A stretch of 47,183 nt of DNA from positions 1-47,183 of the forward strand of contig CAYVMX010000007.1 in NCBI GenBank assembly GCA_964452725.1, written 5' to 3'. Positions 8,164-16,315 of the stretch are shown in pieces. The stretch comes from CAYVMX01 sp964452725. Its GTDB lineage: Bacteria > Patescibacteriota > Gracilibacteria > JAHISY01. The translations under genes were made by a program, and so were the position numbers. The notes under the pieces were generated by a model that ran no database searches, was not told the origin of the DNA, and saw nothing but the letters and a program-made list of their open reading frames with translations. Numbering within the stretch: the stretch's first letter is position 1; the number at the start of each line of letters is the position of its first letter.

Positions 8164-9015
8164 TCACCAGCGATGGTTGCGGTCTGCCCATTCGAGTAGA
8201 GTTTTGGCTTCTTGAAACCGATTCGGACTGTCGAGTACGATCGCTAGTACGTCCTGACCAGAAGTCATGCGAGCGATCGCTGCGACACCTTCACCAGCGT
8301 CCACTGTCGAGCCAGTCTTGAGTCCTTGGATATCGAGGTAGCTGTTAAAGAGGATATTCGTCGAGACGAGGTTGTGGCGGATTTTCCCATTAGTTGAGAG
8401 GACGCTAGTACGGTGCGTACCGACGATTTTTTTTAGTACTGGATCGCGGCGGACATAGCCGCCCAGGAGTGCGAGATCGTAGGCAGAGCTGTAGTTTTCA
8501 CCATTTTCATCATCGTAGCCGACAGGATTGGTGAAGTGGGTGTTTTTTAGTCCGAGTTGTGTGACTTTGGTATTCATCGCGGCGACGAAGGCACTCTCGC
8601 CACCAGCATAGTGCTCGGCGAGTGCGGTAGCAGCGTCATTGCCACTCTCGATCAGCGCAGCCTGCAAAAGTGCTTCGACTGAGATCTGTTCACTCGGACG
8701 CAGCCAGACTTTCGCAGGTGGCTGGGCAGCGGCATTTTCGCTGACCGTTACGATCTCTTTTAGATCGTAATTTTTGCGTACGACTATGGCGGTCATCAGC
8801 TTCGTCAGACTGGCGATGGGGCGACGTTCGTGGGCGTTTTTTTCGTACAAGACTTTTCCCGAGCCGAGATCATAGATCAGGGCAGCCTTTGCATTGACTA
8901 CAGGCGCAGGAGACTCTCCGACGAGCTGGGGTACAGGCTGGAGTGCTGCTAGCTCGACTGGTGGTAGGTCGGTCGGCGTGCTCAGCCCAAAGACGAAGGC
9001 GAGGAGTTCAAACAT
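8164..9015 (-). CDS. dacA: D-alanyl-D-alanine carboxypeptidase (PBP5/DacA family, S11)
   Basis: Low-molecular-weight penicillin-binding protein that trims the terminal D-Ala of peptidoglycan stem peptides outside the membrane. All three serine-enzyme motifs are present: SLTK (nucleophile, about residues 69-72 from the ATG at 9015), SGN (about 124-126) and KTGS in GLKTGSTVDAG near residue 235. The N-terminal 15 residues (FELLAFVFGLS) are hydrophobic but short for a signal peptide. An upstream TTG at 9045 would add ten residues with more hydrophobic sequence (ILAVSYLLN) and is a serious alternative start giving 293 residues. The C-terminal beta-domain and amphipathic anchor of classical DacA are missing. 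Ends with TGA. Confidence 0.9.
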   Translation of the reverse strand: MFELLAFVFGLSTPTDLPPVELAALQPVPQLVGESPAPVVNAKAALIYDLGSGKVLYEKNAHERRPIASLTKLMTAIVVRKNYDLKEIVTVSENAAAQPPAKVWLRPSEQISVEALLQAALIESGNDAATALAEHYAGGESAFVAAMNTKVTQLGLKNTHFTNPVGYDDENGENYSSAYDLALLGGYVRRDPVLKKIVGTHRTSVLSTNGKIRHNLVSTNILFNSYLDIQGLKTGSTVDAGEGVAAIARMTSGQDVLAIVLDSPNRFQEAKTLLEWADRNHRW

Positions 9016-9094
9016 ATTCAGTAGATAGGATACAGCTAGAATCAAAAATTACTAATTGACTCTTACTCTCCTGTTTGAGTTTTGCAAGAGTATT

Positions 9095-9112
9095 TCTCCG
9101 AAATTTCGGAGA
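9095..9112. promoter_or_regulatory. Perfect 18-bp palindrome upstream of dacA
   Basis: TCTCCGAAA/TTTCGGAGA with no central spacer. It lies between the pseudouridine synthase stop and the dacA start on the minus strand. It could be an operator for a dimeric regulator or a 7-bp hairpin with an AATT loop acting as a terminator; no T-run follows. Confidence 0.4.
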
Positions 9113-9123
9113 GATTTAGGGTG

Positions 9124-9828
9124 CTACGTTTTCCGTAGGTCTTCGACTTCTGTAGTGGTCAGATAGCGCCACTTACATAGCGGTAGTTCCTTTTCATCGA
9201 GTTTGAGGTTTTTGATCCTTACCCGCTTTAGCTCTCGGACTTCGCAGCCGACTTTGCCAAAGATTTTGCGGACTTGGCGGTTTTTACCTTCGGTGATGGT
9301 GATGCGAGCCTTGCGATGGGCGAGGGGTTCGATCTTAGTCGGTTTGGTATTGCTGTGGTCGAGGCGGACACCAGCTTCGAGCTTGCGGATACGTTCGTCG
9401 GTCAGAGGTGCGGTGAGTGTGGCCTTGTACTCTTTTTCGCATTCCCACTTTGGATGAGTGAGGCGGTAGGCGAGCACGCCGTCGTTGGTCAGGATCAGGA
9501 GTCCAGTGGTGGCTTTGTCCAGTCTGCCGACGGGGAAGACTCGCGGCTTAGTTGGCACGAGGTCGAGGACTATTCTTGGTTCGGTGGCAGTAGCTTTGCT
9601 GCTCGTCACATAGCCTGTCGGTTTATTTAGTACGATATAGACGAGTTGTTTTTGTTCAGCGAGGACTTGGTCGGCTACTGTGATCTCGTCTGTCTCGGGG
9701 TCTACCTGCTGCCCGACGGTGCCAGTCTTGCCATTGACCATTACGAGTCCGCGTTCTATTAGTTTGTCAGACTCGCGACGACTGGCGACACCTTGATCGG
9801 CGAGATATTTATTGAGGCGGAGTGGCAT
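9124..9828 (-). CDS. Ribosomal-type pseudouridine synthase (RsuA/RluB/RluE family)
   Basis: 234-residue enzyme that isomerises uridine to pseudouridine in rRNA. It has an N-terminal S4 RNA-binding domain (about 3-48: LRLNKYLADQGVASRRES) and the catalytic motif GRLDKATTGLLIL with the catalytic Asp at 104. The closing signature KNRQVRKIFGKVG (about 182-194) and LKRVRI are typical. Family assignment is firm, but RsuA, RluB or RluE specificity cannot be decided. Start ATG at 9828 lies 10 nt after a TAAAAT box on the minus strand. Confidence 0.9.
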   Translation of the reverse strand: MPLRLNKYLADQGVASRRESDKLIERGLVMVNGKTGTVGQQVDPETDEITVADQVLAEQKQLVYIVLNKPTGYVTSSKATATEPRIVLDLVPTKPRVFPVGRLDKATTGLLILTNDGVLAYRLTHPKWECEKEYKATLTAPLTDERIRKLEAGVRLDHSNTKPTKIEPLAHRKARITITEGKNRQVRKIFGKVGCEVRELKRVRIKNLKLDEKELPLCKWRYLTTTEVEDLRKT

Positions 9829-9909
9829 AAGCTTGACAATTTTAAATTAATTAGTGAAAATAAAAAACTATATCTGTATTTTACTTGAATAATTTAATTG
9901 GATTAAAAA

Positions 9910-10173
9910 ATGTCTTATCTATATAAAAAAATGGAGAATGCTACTGGCGAAGAAATCATAAACACAGGTGATGTCGTTAGAACAGCAATACGAAATGCCT
10001 TGAAACAAAACGGCGTAGAGCTAGATCCAGATGCTCAGTACGCAATATCATGGAGTCTCGAGACAGATGGACTATGGCCTCTCGGTAGTACTACTTTTGA
10101 ATTGAGGTCTCAGACTGGAGAGATCTTGGCGGAGGGTAGTTGCCCTTCAAAGAATAGATATATAGTAATCTAG
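9910..10173 (+). CDS. Hypothetical protein, 87 residues
   Basis: Not recognised. It begins MSYLYKKMENATGEE and is soluble, with no signal peptide, membrane segment or cysteine cluster. A segment around ISWSLETDGLWPLGS and the C-terminal FELRSQTGEILAEG look like beta strands. The gene is visibly AT-richer than its neighbours and its start lacks an SD (AT-rich leader). Its TAG stop shares a CTAG with the convergent DsbA-like gene, which argues that it is a real gene end. Possibly a recently acquired or lineage-specific ORFan. Confidence 0.55.
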   Translation: MSYLYKKMENATGEEIINTGDVVRTAIRNALKQNGVELDPDAQYAISWSLETDGLWPLGSTTFELRSQTGEILAEGSCPSKNRYIVI

Positions 10174-10763
10174 TTTTGGCTTTTTAATTTAGCTTTGACT
10201 GTCTCGACCAGCTGACCAGCGCCACGGATTAGCTCGCCGTTTACTACAAATGTCGGAGTGGAGTTCGCTCCAGCACCGATAGCAGTACGGTAGCTAGTCT
10301 GGATTTTACCAGCGTAGCGACTTTCTGCGACACAGGCTTGGTATGCTGCATTGTCAAAAGTACCGTCTTTGGAGTAGCCGTACTTCTGCGGCAGTGCAGC
10401 GAAGAACTCCTTGGTAAATTTGCCTTGGTTTTCAAAGAGAGCGATTTCCCATTTTTCACCGTAGTCCTGTTCACTAGCGCACTCATAAGCATTCGCGGCA
10501 GCGCGTGATAGCTCGTGTCCGGGGATATCGAGCGGGAAGTGTCGGTACTCAAAATGCACACCGTCCATACGGCGGACTTCACGACTAGCAGTTAGTGCGC
10601 CTTTACACGCGGGGCAGGAGAAGTCGCTAAACTCAATCACAACGACTTTTTCGTCAGCTTGGATCGGCTTGAGATTGAGCCAAGGGTTTTCGCTAGTACC
10701 GCCACAAGCGGTCAAGACTAGTGAGGCTAGGATCAAGGCGAGGGCAGGGAGTTTTTTAAACAT
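10170..10763 (-). CDS. DsbA-like thioredoxin-fold lipoprotein
   Basis: 197 residues. Lipoprotein signal peptide MFKKLPALALILASLVLTAC with the lipobox cysteine at residue 20, so the protein is anchored outside the membrane. The thioredoxin fold carries a CPAC active site (C50, C53) in FSDFSCPACKG, an alpha-helical insertion, and the cis-proline loop STPTFVVNG near residue 170. Related Dsb/BdbD-type proteins form disulfides in exported proteins. Cysteine pairs in exported domains in this window (e.g. C66/C92 of YidC) are possible clients, an inference. Divergent from dnaX with a shared control region. Confidence 0.88.
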   Translation of the reverse strand: MFKKLPALALILASLVLTACGGTSENPWLNLKPIQADEKVVVIEFSDFSCPACKGALTASREVRRMDGVHFEYRHFPLDIPGHELSRAAANAYECASEQDYGEKWEIALFENQGKFTKEFFAALPQKYGYSKDGTFDNAAYQACVAESRYAGKIQTSYRTAIGAGANSTPTFVVNGELIRGAGQLVETVKAKLKSQN

Positions 10764-10794
10764 TGGAGTGGTGATAAAAGTAAATCAGAGAGAT

Positions 10795-10823
10795 TTTACC
10801 CCAAAGCAGGGGTAAGCTAAAAT
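10795..10823 (+). promoter_or_regulatory. dnaX promoter with overlapping inverted repeat
   Basis: TTTACC (10795-10800), 17-nt spacer and TAAAAT (10818-10823). A perfect inverted repeat TTACCCC-AAAGCA-GGGGTAA (10796-10802/10809-10815) overlaps the -35 and spacer, as an operator would. The region is shared with the divergent DsbA-like gene. Confidence 0.55.
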
Positions 10824-10839
10824 GATCGCCTAAACTGCT

Positions 10840-12357
10840 ATGTCTTTTTATCGCAAATACAGACCGCAAACACTGACCGAGATCGTTGGTCAGACTCATA
10901 TTCGTCAGACCTTCCTAAACGCTTTGAAAAAAGGCAGTTTGGTCCACGCTTATATTTTCACTGGTCCACGCGGTACAGGCAAGACAAGTCTCGCACGGAT
11001 CATCGCACGCGCGCTGAACTGCGAGTCGCCGGCTGCCGCCGGTGAGCCTTGTAATACCTGTAGGCTTTGTACCGCTGCACTGGATAATCATCTCGTGGAT
11101 CTAGTCGAGATCGACGCAGCGAGCAATCGTGGTATCGACGAGATGCGAGATTTGAAAGAAAAAATCACCTTTGCGCCGAGTCAAGCGAAAAACAAGATCT
11201 ATATCATCGACGAAGTCCATATGCTGACGAAGGAGGCTTTCAACGCACTACTCAAGACACTCGAAGAACCGCCCGCACACGCCTACTTTATCCTCGCGAC
11301 GACAGAGGCACACAAAGTCCCCGAGACGATCCTTTCACGTTGTCAGCGTTTCGATTTTCACCGGATCGCCGATACGGATATCACGGCTCATCTGAAGCAG
11401 ATCGCCAAGCAAGAAAAGATCGAAACTGACGATAAGGCGCTTGCCCTGATCGCCAAACAGTCGGCTGGTGGACTGCGTGATGCGCTGGGTTTGCTAGAGC
11501 AGCTCGGTACTGGCGGCACTATCACGGCCGACTCGGTCGGTGCGGCACTGGGGCTGTCTAGTCCAGTCGTGGTGGAGGATTTTGTACATGCGTTGCTCTT
11601 TGGACAGACACAGGCAGCGCTCGCGGCGATCGACGGACTCGTCGGTGAGGGTATCAATCTAATACAATTCAACAAAGCAGTACTTGGTAAGTTACGAGAG
11701 GTTTTGCTAGAGCGCGTAGCGGACAACAAGCTCGCCGAAGCCAAGGGGCTACTCGTGACGATCAATGAGTTTACGCGAGCAGGTGAGGAGCTAAAGAGCG
11801 CGATCATTCCACAGCTACCACTAGAGACTGCGGCAGTAGCAGTGTGCGGCAGTGAGACCGAGCCAGCCGTAGAGCCAAAAGCCCCAAAACCTAGCGATAG
11901 AGAGTCCAAAGTCGAAACTAAAAAAAAAGTTGAGCCAGCAGAGAAAACCGAGATCAAACCACAGCAGGAGCTCGCAAGTCAGACTCAGGGTGACGGAGTA
12001 ATCTCACTAGAATCAGCTCAAAAAGCCCTACCGGCAGTACTTGGTCAGCTCAAAGACGCAACTATCAAAATGGCGCTCAAAGACGCGACACTACTAAAAG
12101 TAACAGCAAATAAAATCACGCTCGGGGTACCGAGTGATTTCATTTTGTCCAAGCTCGAGACACCCGAAGCCAAGAGTATGGTGGCGGACGTTTTTTCGAT
12201 AGTACTGAGTACAAATATAGTGATCGCCTACGAGCGTGTGGAGATCGAGCTAGTCTCGGCAGCGCCGACCGCTGCGGCTGTAGCGCCTACTGTGCCGCCC
12301 AAGCAAAATATTACCCAAGCGGCAGAAGCTCTTTTTGCCGATGGCGACGACTGGTAA
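10840..12357 (+). CDS. dnaX: DNA polymerase III subunit gamma/tau
   Basis: 505-residue clamp-loader ATPase that opens the sliding clamp at the replication fork. It opens with YRKYRPQTLTEIVGQ, then Walker A GPRGTGKTS (about 42-50), a zinc module (C64...C73, C76, C79: CNTCRLC), Walker B IIDEVHML (about 124-131) and sensor 1 ATTEAHKVPETILSRCQRF (about 153-171). The C-terminal third holds a Glu/Lys-rich linker (about 340-385) and a tau-like domain. Length is between gamma and full tau. Short leader without SD. Confidence 0.95.
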   Translation: MSFYRKYRPQTLTEIVGQTHIRQTFLNALKKGSLVHAYIFTGPRGTGKTSLARIIARALNCESPAAAGEPCNTCRLCTAALDNHLVDLVEIDAASNRGIDEMRDLKEKITFAPSQAKNKIYIIDEVHMLTKEAFNALLKTLEEPPAHAYFILATTEAHKVPETILSRCQRFDFHRIADTDITAHLKQIAKQEKIETDDKALALIAKQSAGGLRDALGLLEQLGTGGTITADSVGAALGLSSPVVVEDFVHALLFGQTQAALAAIDGLVGEGINLIQFNKAVLGKLREVLLERVADNKLAEAKGLLVTINEFTRAGEELKSAIIPQLPLETAAVAVCGSETEPAVEPKAPKPSDRESKVETKKKVEPAEKTEIKPQQELASQTQGDGVISLESAQKALPAVLGQLKDATIKMALKDATLLKVTANKITLGVPSDFILSKLETPEAKSMVADVFSIVLSTNIVIAYERVEIELVSAAPTAAAVAPTVPPKQNITQAAEALFADGDDW

Positions 12358-12378
12358 ATCCCTATAATTCAATTCATT

Positions 12379-13605
12379 ATGCCGAACTTACAAAAATACC
12401 TTTCTCTGGCTCTGGCGGTACTCTTACCTTTCGTCGCGTACGCGTGGGGCTACCAAAACGGCAATGAAGCATTATTACAGACTTCTGCCATCAGCGCCGA
12501 AGAAGCTACTGCTCCGATCGCGGGGTTAGGTGGACTGCCATCTGAGACGGTTGACCTGAAGCTTTTTTGGCAGGTGTGGCAGGCAGTAGAAGATCGCTAC
12601 GTCTCTGTCGACGCACTGGATCGTCAGAAGATGCTCTATGGTGCGATCAAGGGTATAGTCAAGAGTTTGGGTGATCCACATAGTGAGTTTCTCCCTCCGA
12701 ATGAAAGTGAGGAGTTTTTTTACGATCTCGAGGGTAGCTTCACTGGGATCGGTGCGGAGATCGGTATGCGTGATGATGCCTTGACCGTGATCGCACCACT
12801 ACGCGATAGTCCAGCCGAAGCGGCGGGTCTGCGAGCGGGTGATTATATTTTCAAAGTTGATGGTGAGATCTCATCAGACTGGACAGTCCTCGAAGCGGTA
12901 CGGCGTATCCGTGGAGTCGAGGGTACGCCAGTTGTATTGACTATCTTTCATGAGGGTGAGATCGAGCCGCAGGACATCACAGTCATACGAGGAGTGATCG
13001 ATGTCGATAGTGTCATCGTCGATCAGCGTGCTGATGGTATCGCTGTCGTGACAGTGACGACTTTCGCCGATGATACAGCGCTCGAGTTTGCCAAGGCGCT
13101 GACGACTCTAGCAGCAGCCAAACCCAAAGGTTTGATCGTTGATCTGCGTAATAACGGTGGTGGTTTCCTCCAAGCAGCGATCGAGATGACGAGTGATCTG
13201 CTCTCCAAAGGTGATGTAGTGCTAATCCGTGAGCGAGGATTGCCTGATCTGGCCCAGCCAGTCGACGGTCGAGCGATCCTGCCCGAGATACCTCTCGTCG
13301 TACTGATCAATAGCGGCAGTGCGAGCGCGAGTGAGATCATGGCAGGTGCGCTACAGGACGCTGGACGTGCGACGATCATCGGTACGAAGTCTTATGGTAA
13401 GGGTACAGTCCAAGAAATCCTTCGGGATATATTTCCCGATGGTAGCTCACTACGTATCACTGTTGCCAAGTGGTACACTCCGAGCGGACGTGACGTGACC
13501 GAGGAGTCGATCGAGCCAGATGTCAAAGTTCAGCTAACTGGCGAAGACTACAAAGCCAAGCGTGATCCCCAGCTCGACGCAGCGGTGAAGTATTTGAAAA
13601 AATAG
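12379..13605 (+). CDS. ctpA: S41-family C-terminal processing protease
   Basis: 408-residue exported serine protease. N-terminal membrane anchor or signal (about 5-22: QKYLSLALAVLLPFVAYAWG), then a linker, PDZ domain (about 117-205; GIGAEIGM, DSPAEAAGLRAGDYI) and the tail-specific protease core. The catalytic pair is S316 in NSGSASASEI and K341 in GTKSYGKGTVQ, spaced 25 residues as in Prc/CtpA. RNNGGGFL (about 257-264) is also diagnostic. It degrades or trims extracytoplasmic proteins from their C-termini. A TATAAT at 12363-12368 ends 10 nt before the ATG, so it may have its own short-leader transcript besides read-through from dnaX. Confidence 0.92.
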   Translation: MPNLQKYLSLALAVLLPFVAYAWGYQNGNEALLQTSAISAEEATAPIAGLGGLPSETVDLKLFWQVWQAVEDRYVSVDALDRQKMLYGAIKGIVKSLGDPHSEFLPPNESEEFFYDLEGSFTGIGAEIGMRDDALTVIAPLRDSPAEAAGLRAGDYIFKVDGEISSDWTVLEAVRRIRGVEGTPVVLTIFHEGEIEPQDITVIRGVIDVDSVIVDQRADGIAVVTVTTFADDTALEFAKALTTLAAAKPKGLIVDLRNNGGGFLQAAIEMTSDLLSKGDVVLIRERGLPDLAQPVDGRAILPEIPLVVLINSGSASASEIMAGALQDAGRATIIGTKSYGKGTVQEILRDIFPDGSSLRITVAKWYTPSGRDVTEESIEPDVKVQLTGEDYKAKRDPQLDAAVKYLKK

Positions 13606-13614
13606 TCTGGTGGC

Positions 13615-13643
13615 TTGAAGTCAGGTCAGAACCCACCTAAAAT
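13615..13643 (+). promoter_or_regulatory. Promoter of tRNA-Ala
   Basis: TTGAAG (13615-13620), 17-nt spacer, TAAAAT (13638-13643); the tRNA begins 11 nt after the -10 box. Confidence 0.7.
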
Positions 13644-13654
13644 GCCTCGGATTT

Positions 13655-13732
<78 letters not shown>

Positions 13733-13787
13733 AGATTATGGTATAAAATGGTATTGGCAATATGTGTGTATTGTAATCATAAATAAT

Positions 13788-14222
13788 TTGCCTCGTAGCA
13801 AGAAAATTACGTTTAATAAAAAAACCAAGACCATAGTTGGTATAGCTTTTGTCGCAATTGCAATTGTTCTTTTTAGTCTTTTTAAATTAGAGGAGATTAA
13901 ATCTAAAAATAGACTTAAAGAAATTGCAGCCCAAGAAGAAAAGGAAATATCTGTGATTTTGGAAAGAGAAAGAATCGAGCAAAAAAGAATCGATGAAGAA
14001 AATCAGCAAAAAGGACTAGAGGAATCAGAGAGAAATTGGCAAACAAGTTTAAGAAATATTTGCCTAGAGGCAGCAGATGATGCTTATTTTAGTTACGCCG
14101 AACTGAATGGTCGCAAGAATGAAGATGGAACAATATGGGCTAATAATTCTGTTTGGGATAGGGCGGAAGAAAGAAAACAGGATGCCACCGATCTATGTTT
14201 TAAAAAGTATCCTGTAAATTAG
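13788..14222 (+). CDS. Hypothetical single-pass membrane protein with coiled coil
   Basis: Not recognised. The open frame extends back into the tRNA gene, which cannot be coding, so a start after 13731 is needed: TTG at 13788 (144 residues) or GTG at 13764 (152 residues). It has a short basic N-terminus, one membrane segment (TIVGIAFVAIAIVLFSLF), then a long charged helix rich in Glu/Lys/Gln (likely coiled coil) and a small C-terminal domain with two cysteines. Codon use is clearly AT-richer than the flanking genes, as for the 87-residue ORFan at 9910. It may be a lineage-specific or transferred gene inserted next to a tRNA. Confidence 0.5.
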   Translation: MPRSKKITFNKKTKTIVGIAFVAIAIVLFSLFKLEEIKSKNRLKEIAAQEEKEISVILERERIEQKRIDEENQQKGLEESERNWQTSLRNICLEAADDAYFSYAELNGRKNEDGTIWANNSVWDRAEERKQDATDLCFKKYPVN

Positions 14223-14235
14223 GTTAGTCTTCTAG

Positions 14236-14255
14236 ATTCCCGCCTACGCGGGAAT
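14236..14255. repeat. REP-like hairpin
   Basis: ATTCCCGC-CTAC-GCGGGAAT, a perfect 8-bp stem with 4-nt loop. This CCCGCCTACGCGGG type of hairpin is a dispersed repeat seen in many bacterial genomes (recalled, not searched). It lies between convergent genes and could help stop transcription. Confidence 0.6.
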
Positions 14256-14331
14256 AATGAGAAAAATAGGAAGCATAAAAACTGTTTACTGCCTGCCCAT
14301 CGTAGCGTAGTGAAGTCTGGGTCCAGCTGCT

Positions 14332-15357
14332 CTAAAACTGCTTCAAAAATCTAAGGTCATTCTCAAAGAGCTGGCGCATGTCGGTCATGCGGTGGCGGAG
14401 CATGACCATGCGGTCGATCCCGAAGCCAAAGGCAAAGCCACTCCATTCGTCGGGGTCGAGCTTTACATTGCGCAGGACCTGCGGGTGGACCAGACCACAG
14501 CCGACTATCTCGACCCAGCCCGTGCGCTTACACACTGGACAGCCACGCCCCTCGCACACGGTACAGCTCATGTCGACTTCGAGTCCGGGCTCGACGAAGG
14601 GAAAGTAGCTGGTACGGAAGCGAAACTTAGCCTTGGGGTCGACTAGTTTGCGCACGACCTCTTCCATCACAGCTTTCATATGCGCCAGTGAGATGTTTTT
14701 GTCCACCACTAGTCCCTCTAGCTGGTGAAACATCGGACTGTGACTCGCGTCAAAGTCGTCCTTGCGGAAGACACGACCAGCGACAGCGATCCGAAAAGGT
14801 GGCGAGTAGCGCTCCATCCAGCGAATCTGGACAGCACTAGTCTGAGTGCGCAGTACGCGGTCGTCCATGCCCGTGAGAAAGAGCGTATCCTGAGCATCGC
14901 GGGCAGGGTGATCGGCGGGGATATTGAGCGCGGTGAAGCAGTGCCAGTCGTCCTCCACTTCGGGACCTGTCGCCATAGTGAATCCGAGACTAGTCATGAT
15001 CCGCTCCGCCTCACGGGTGAGCTGGGTGATAGGGTGGAGGGTGCCACGCGCGGCGTATTGACCTGGTGCAGTCGGGTCGATCCACTCCGTCTCGGCTAGA
15101 CGTTCAAATCTCGCACTGACGAGCAAGCGAGCTTTTGCTTCGATTTTTTCACTGAGTTCGGTCTTGATCTCATTGGCTAGTTTGCCGATCTTACCTTTCT
15201 CCTCGGGGCTGAGGTCTTTCAGCCCACGCAGGATCTCGGTTAGCTGTCCCTTGCGACCGAGGTAGTCGACCTCGATCTCACGCAGAGCAGCCTCATCGGC
15301 TGCGGAGTCGATAGCGTCGAGCGCTGCGGTCTGGAGAGTGGCGAGAGCGGCTTGCAT
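14332..15357 (-). CDS. pheS: Phenylalanyl-tRNA synthetase, alpha subunit
   Basis: 341-residue class II synthetase subunit that charges tRNA-Phe. It has the N-terminal coiled-coil arm (about 1-90, DYLGRKGQLTEILRGL), motif 2 around FRIAVAGRVFRKDDFDASH, the FRFRTSYFPFVEPGLEVD segment and motif 3 GFAFGFGIDRMVMLRHRM near the C-terminus. A Cys-rich loop (CTVCEGRGCPVCKRTGW) is the zinc-binding-like variant found in several phyla. It is the last gene of the rdgB-udg-membrane protein-pheS operon. The beta-subunit gene pheT does not follow, unlike the usual pheST arrangement. Confidence 0.95.
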   Translation of the reverse strand: MQAALATLQTAALDAIDSAADEAALREIEVDYLGRKGQLTEILRGLKDLSPEEKGKIGKLANEIKTELSEKIEAKARLLVSARFERLAETEWIDPTAPGQYAARGTLHPITQLTREAERIMTSLGFTMATGPEVEDDWHCFTALNIPADHPARDAQDTLFLTGMDDRVLRTQTSAVQIRWMERYSPPFRIAVAGRVFRKDDFDASHSPMFHQLEGLVVDKNISLAHMKAVMEEVVRKLVDPKAKFRFRTSYFPFVEPGLEVDMSCTVCEGRGCPVCKRTGWVEIVGCGLVHPQVLRNVKLDPDEWSGFAFGFGIDRMVMLRHRMTDMRQLFENDLRFLKQF

Positions 15358-15366
15358 GATTGTTGT

Positions 15367-15738
15367 TTAGTCGTGACTAGAGAAGTATACCTCGACTAGC
15401 ACTACTGCGGCGACTATGAGGAGTCCGTCCCACCAGGTCAGCACACGGAGGATTTGAAATACTAACGCGCCTGAGACAGCCAGCGCAGCGAGTGCGCCTT
15501 GACGCAGACTCGCACCGATATGTTCATAATAAATCTCATTCACTCGAAACCAAACCCGACTATAAAAACCCAAGAGCGCAAGTGTACCGGTGAGCGCGAG
15601 GAAAAGCGCAAAGAAAAAAAACGGCAGTGCGAGTGTAGTGCTGGTATAAGGATCGAGACGATACAGTACGATGATGAGTGCGGCCCAGCCGAGAATAGCG
15701 ACCAACGCAATACCAGATAAATAACTTTTATGAGTCAT
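15367..15738 (-). CDS. Hypothetical four-helix membrane protein
   Basis: 123 residues, not recognised. Four hydrophobic segments are visible (about 7-25, 36-60, 80-97 and 103-118), with a conserved-looking loop FRVNEIYYEHIGASLRQGALAA. It starts inside the end of udg (11-nt overlap) and ends 9 nt before pheS, so it is part of that operon. The function cannot be inferred from the neighbours. Confidence 0.7.
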   Translation of the reverse strand: MTHKSYLSGIALVAILGWAALIIVLYRLDPYTSTTLALPFFFFALFLALTGTLALLGFYSRVWFRVNEIYYEHIGASLRQGALAALAVSGALVFQILRVLTWWDGLLIVAAVVLVEVYFSSHD

Positions 15739-16315
15739 GCTTAGTTTTTAGTTGCTCTAGAATCTGAGGGATTTTAGCAAAGTCTTGGAAGTGTACTGCT
15801 TTCGAGCTAGGAGAGTAGAGTGCTGCGGCAGGGTGGTAGAGCGGCAGATAGATCTGCCCGTCAGCACGGCGGACTGGCTGACCATGTGCGCTACTGATCC
15901 GCAGCCCAGGCAGGAAGCGATTCATACTATGGCGACCGAGTGTGACGATGAGCTTGGGTTGGATTATGCGTATCTGCTCTTCGAGATACGGATAGCAAGC
16001 AGCGATCTCGTCAGGTTCGGGGTCGCGATTGTTTGGCGGACGACACTTCACGACATTGGCGATGAAGACCTGCTCACGTCGCCAGCCGATACTCTCGATC
16101 AGCTCAGTCAGGAGCTTGCCGGCGCGTCCGACGAAAGGTTTACCTTGGAGGTCCTCATCTTTCCCTGGTCCTTCGCCGATCATCAGCACCTCAGCCTCGG
16201 CAGTACCATCACCAGGTACAGCTTGTGTACGCTGCTCGCACAGGCGACACTTCCGACAGGCTTGGATCTGCTCTGTGAGAGTGGCGAGTGCAGTGGTCTT
16301 TTCGATCGAGGTCAT
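15728..16315 (-). CDS. udg: Type-4 uracil-DNA glycosylase (iron-sulfur)
   Basis: 195-residue family-4 UDG that removes uracil from DNA. The four [4Fe-4S] ligands fit C20, C23, C91 and C107 (family spacing C-x2-C ... C-x15-C). Motif A is GEGPGKDEDLQGKPFVGRAG (about 48-67) and the C-terminal motif HPAAAL lies at about 161-166. Its ATG overlaps the rdgB stop as ATGA, so the two are translationally coupled; both sanitise uracil or deaminated purines. Confidence 0.94.
   Translation of the reverse strand: MTSIEKTTALATLTEQIQACRKCRLCEQRTQAVPGDGTAEAEVLMIGEGPGKDEDLQGKPFVGRAGKLLTELIESIGWRREQVFIANVVKCRPPNNRDPEPDEIAACYPYLEEQIRIIQPKLIVTLGRHSMNRFLPGLRISSAHGQPVRRADGQIYLPLYHPAAALYSPSSKAVHFQDFAKIPQILEQLKTKHDS

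Noticed and set aside
14280..14330. Hairpin GCCCA...TGGGT after the pheS stop as a terminator
   Set aside because: Pairing is imperfect, the loop is long and no T-run follows on the pheS strand, so I do not call it.
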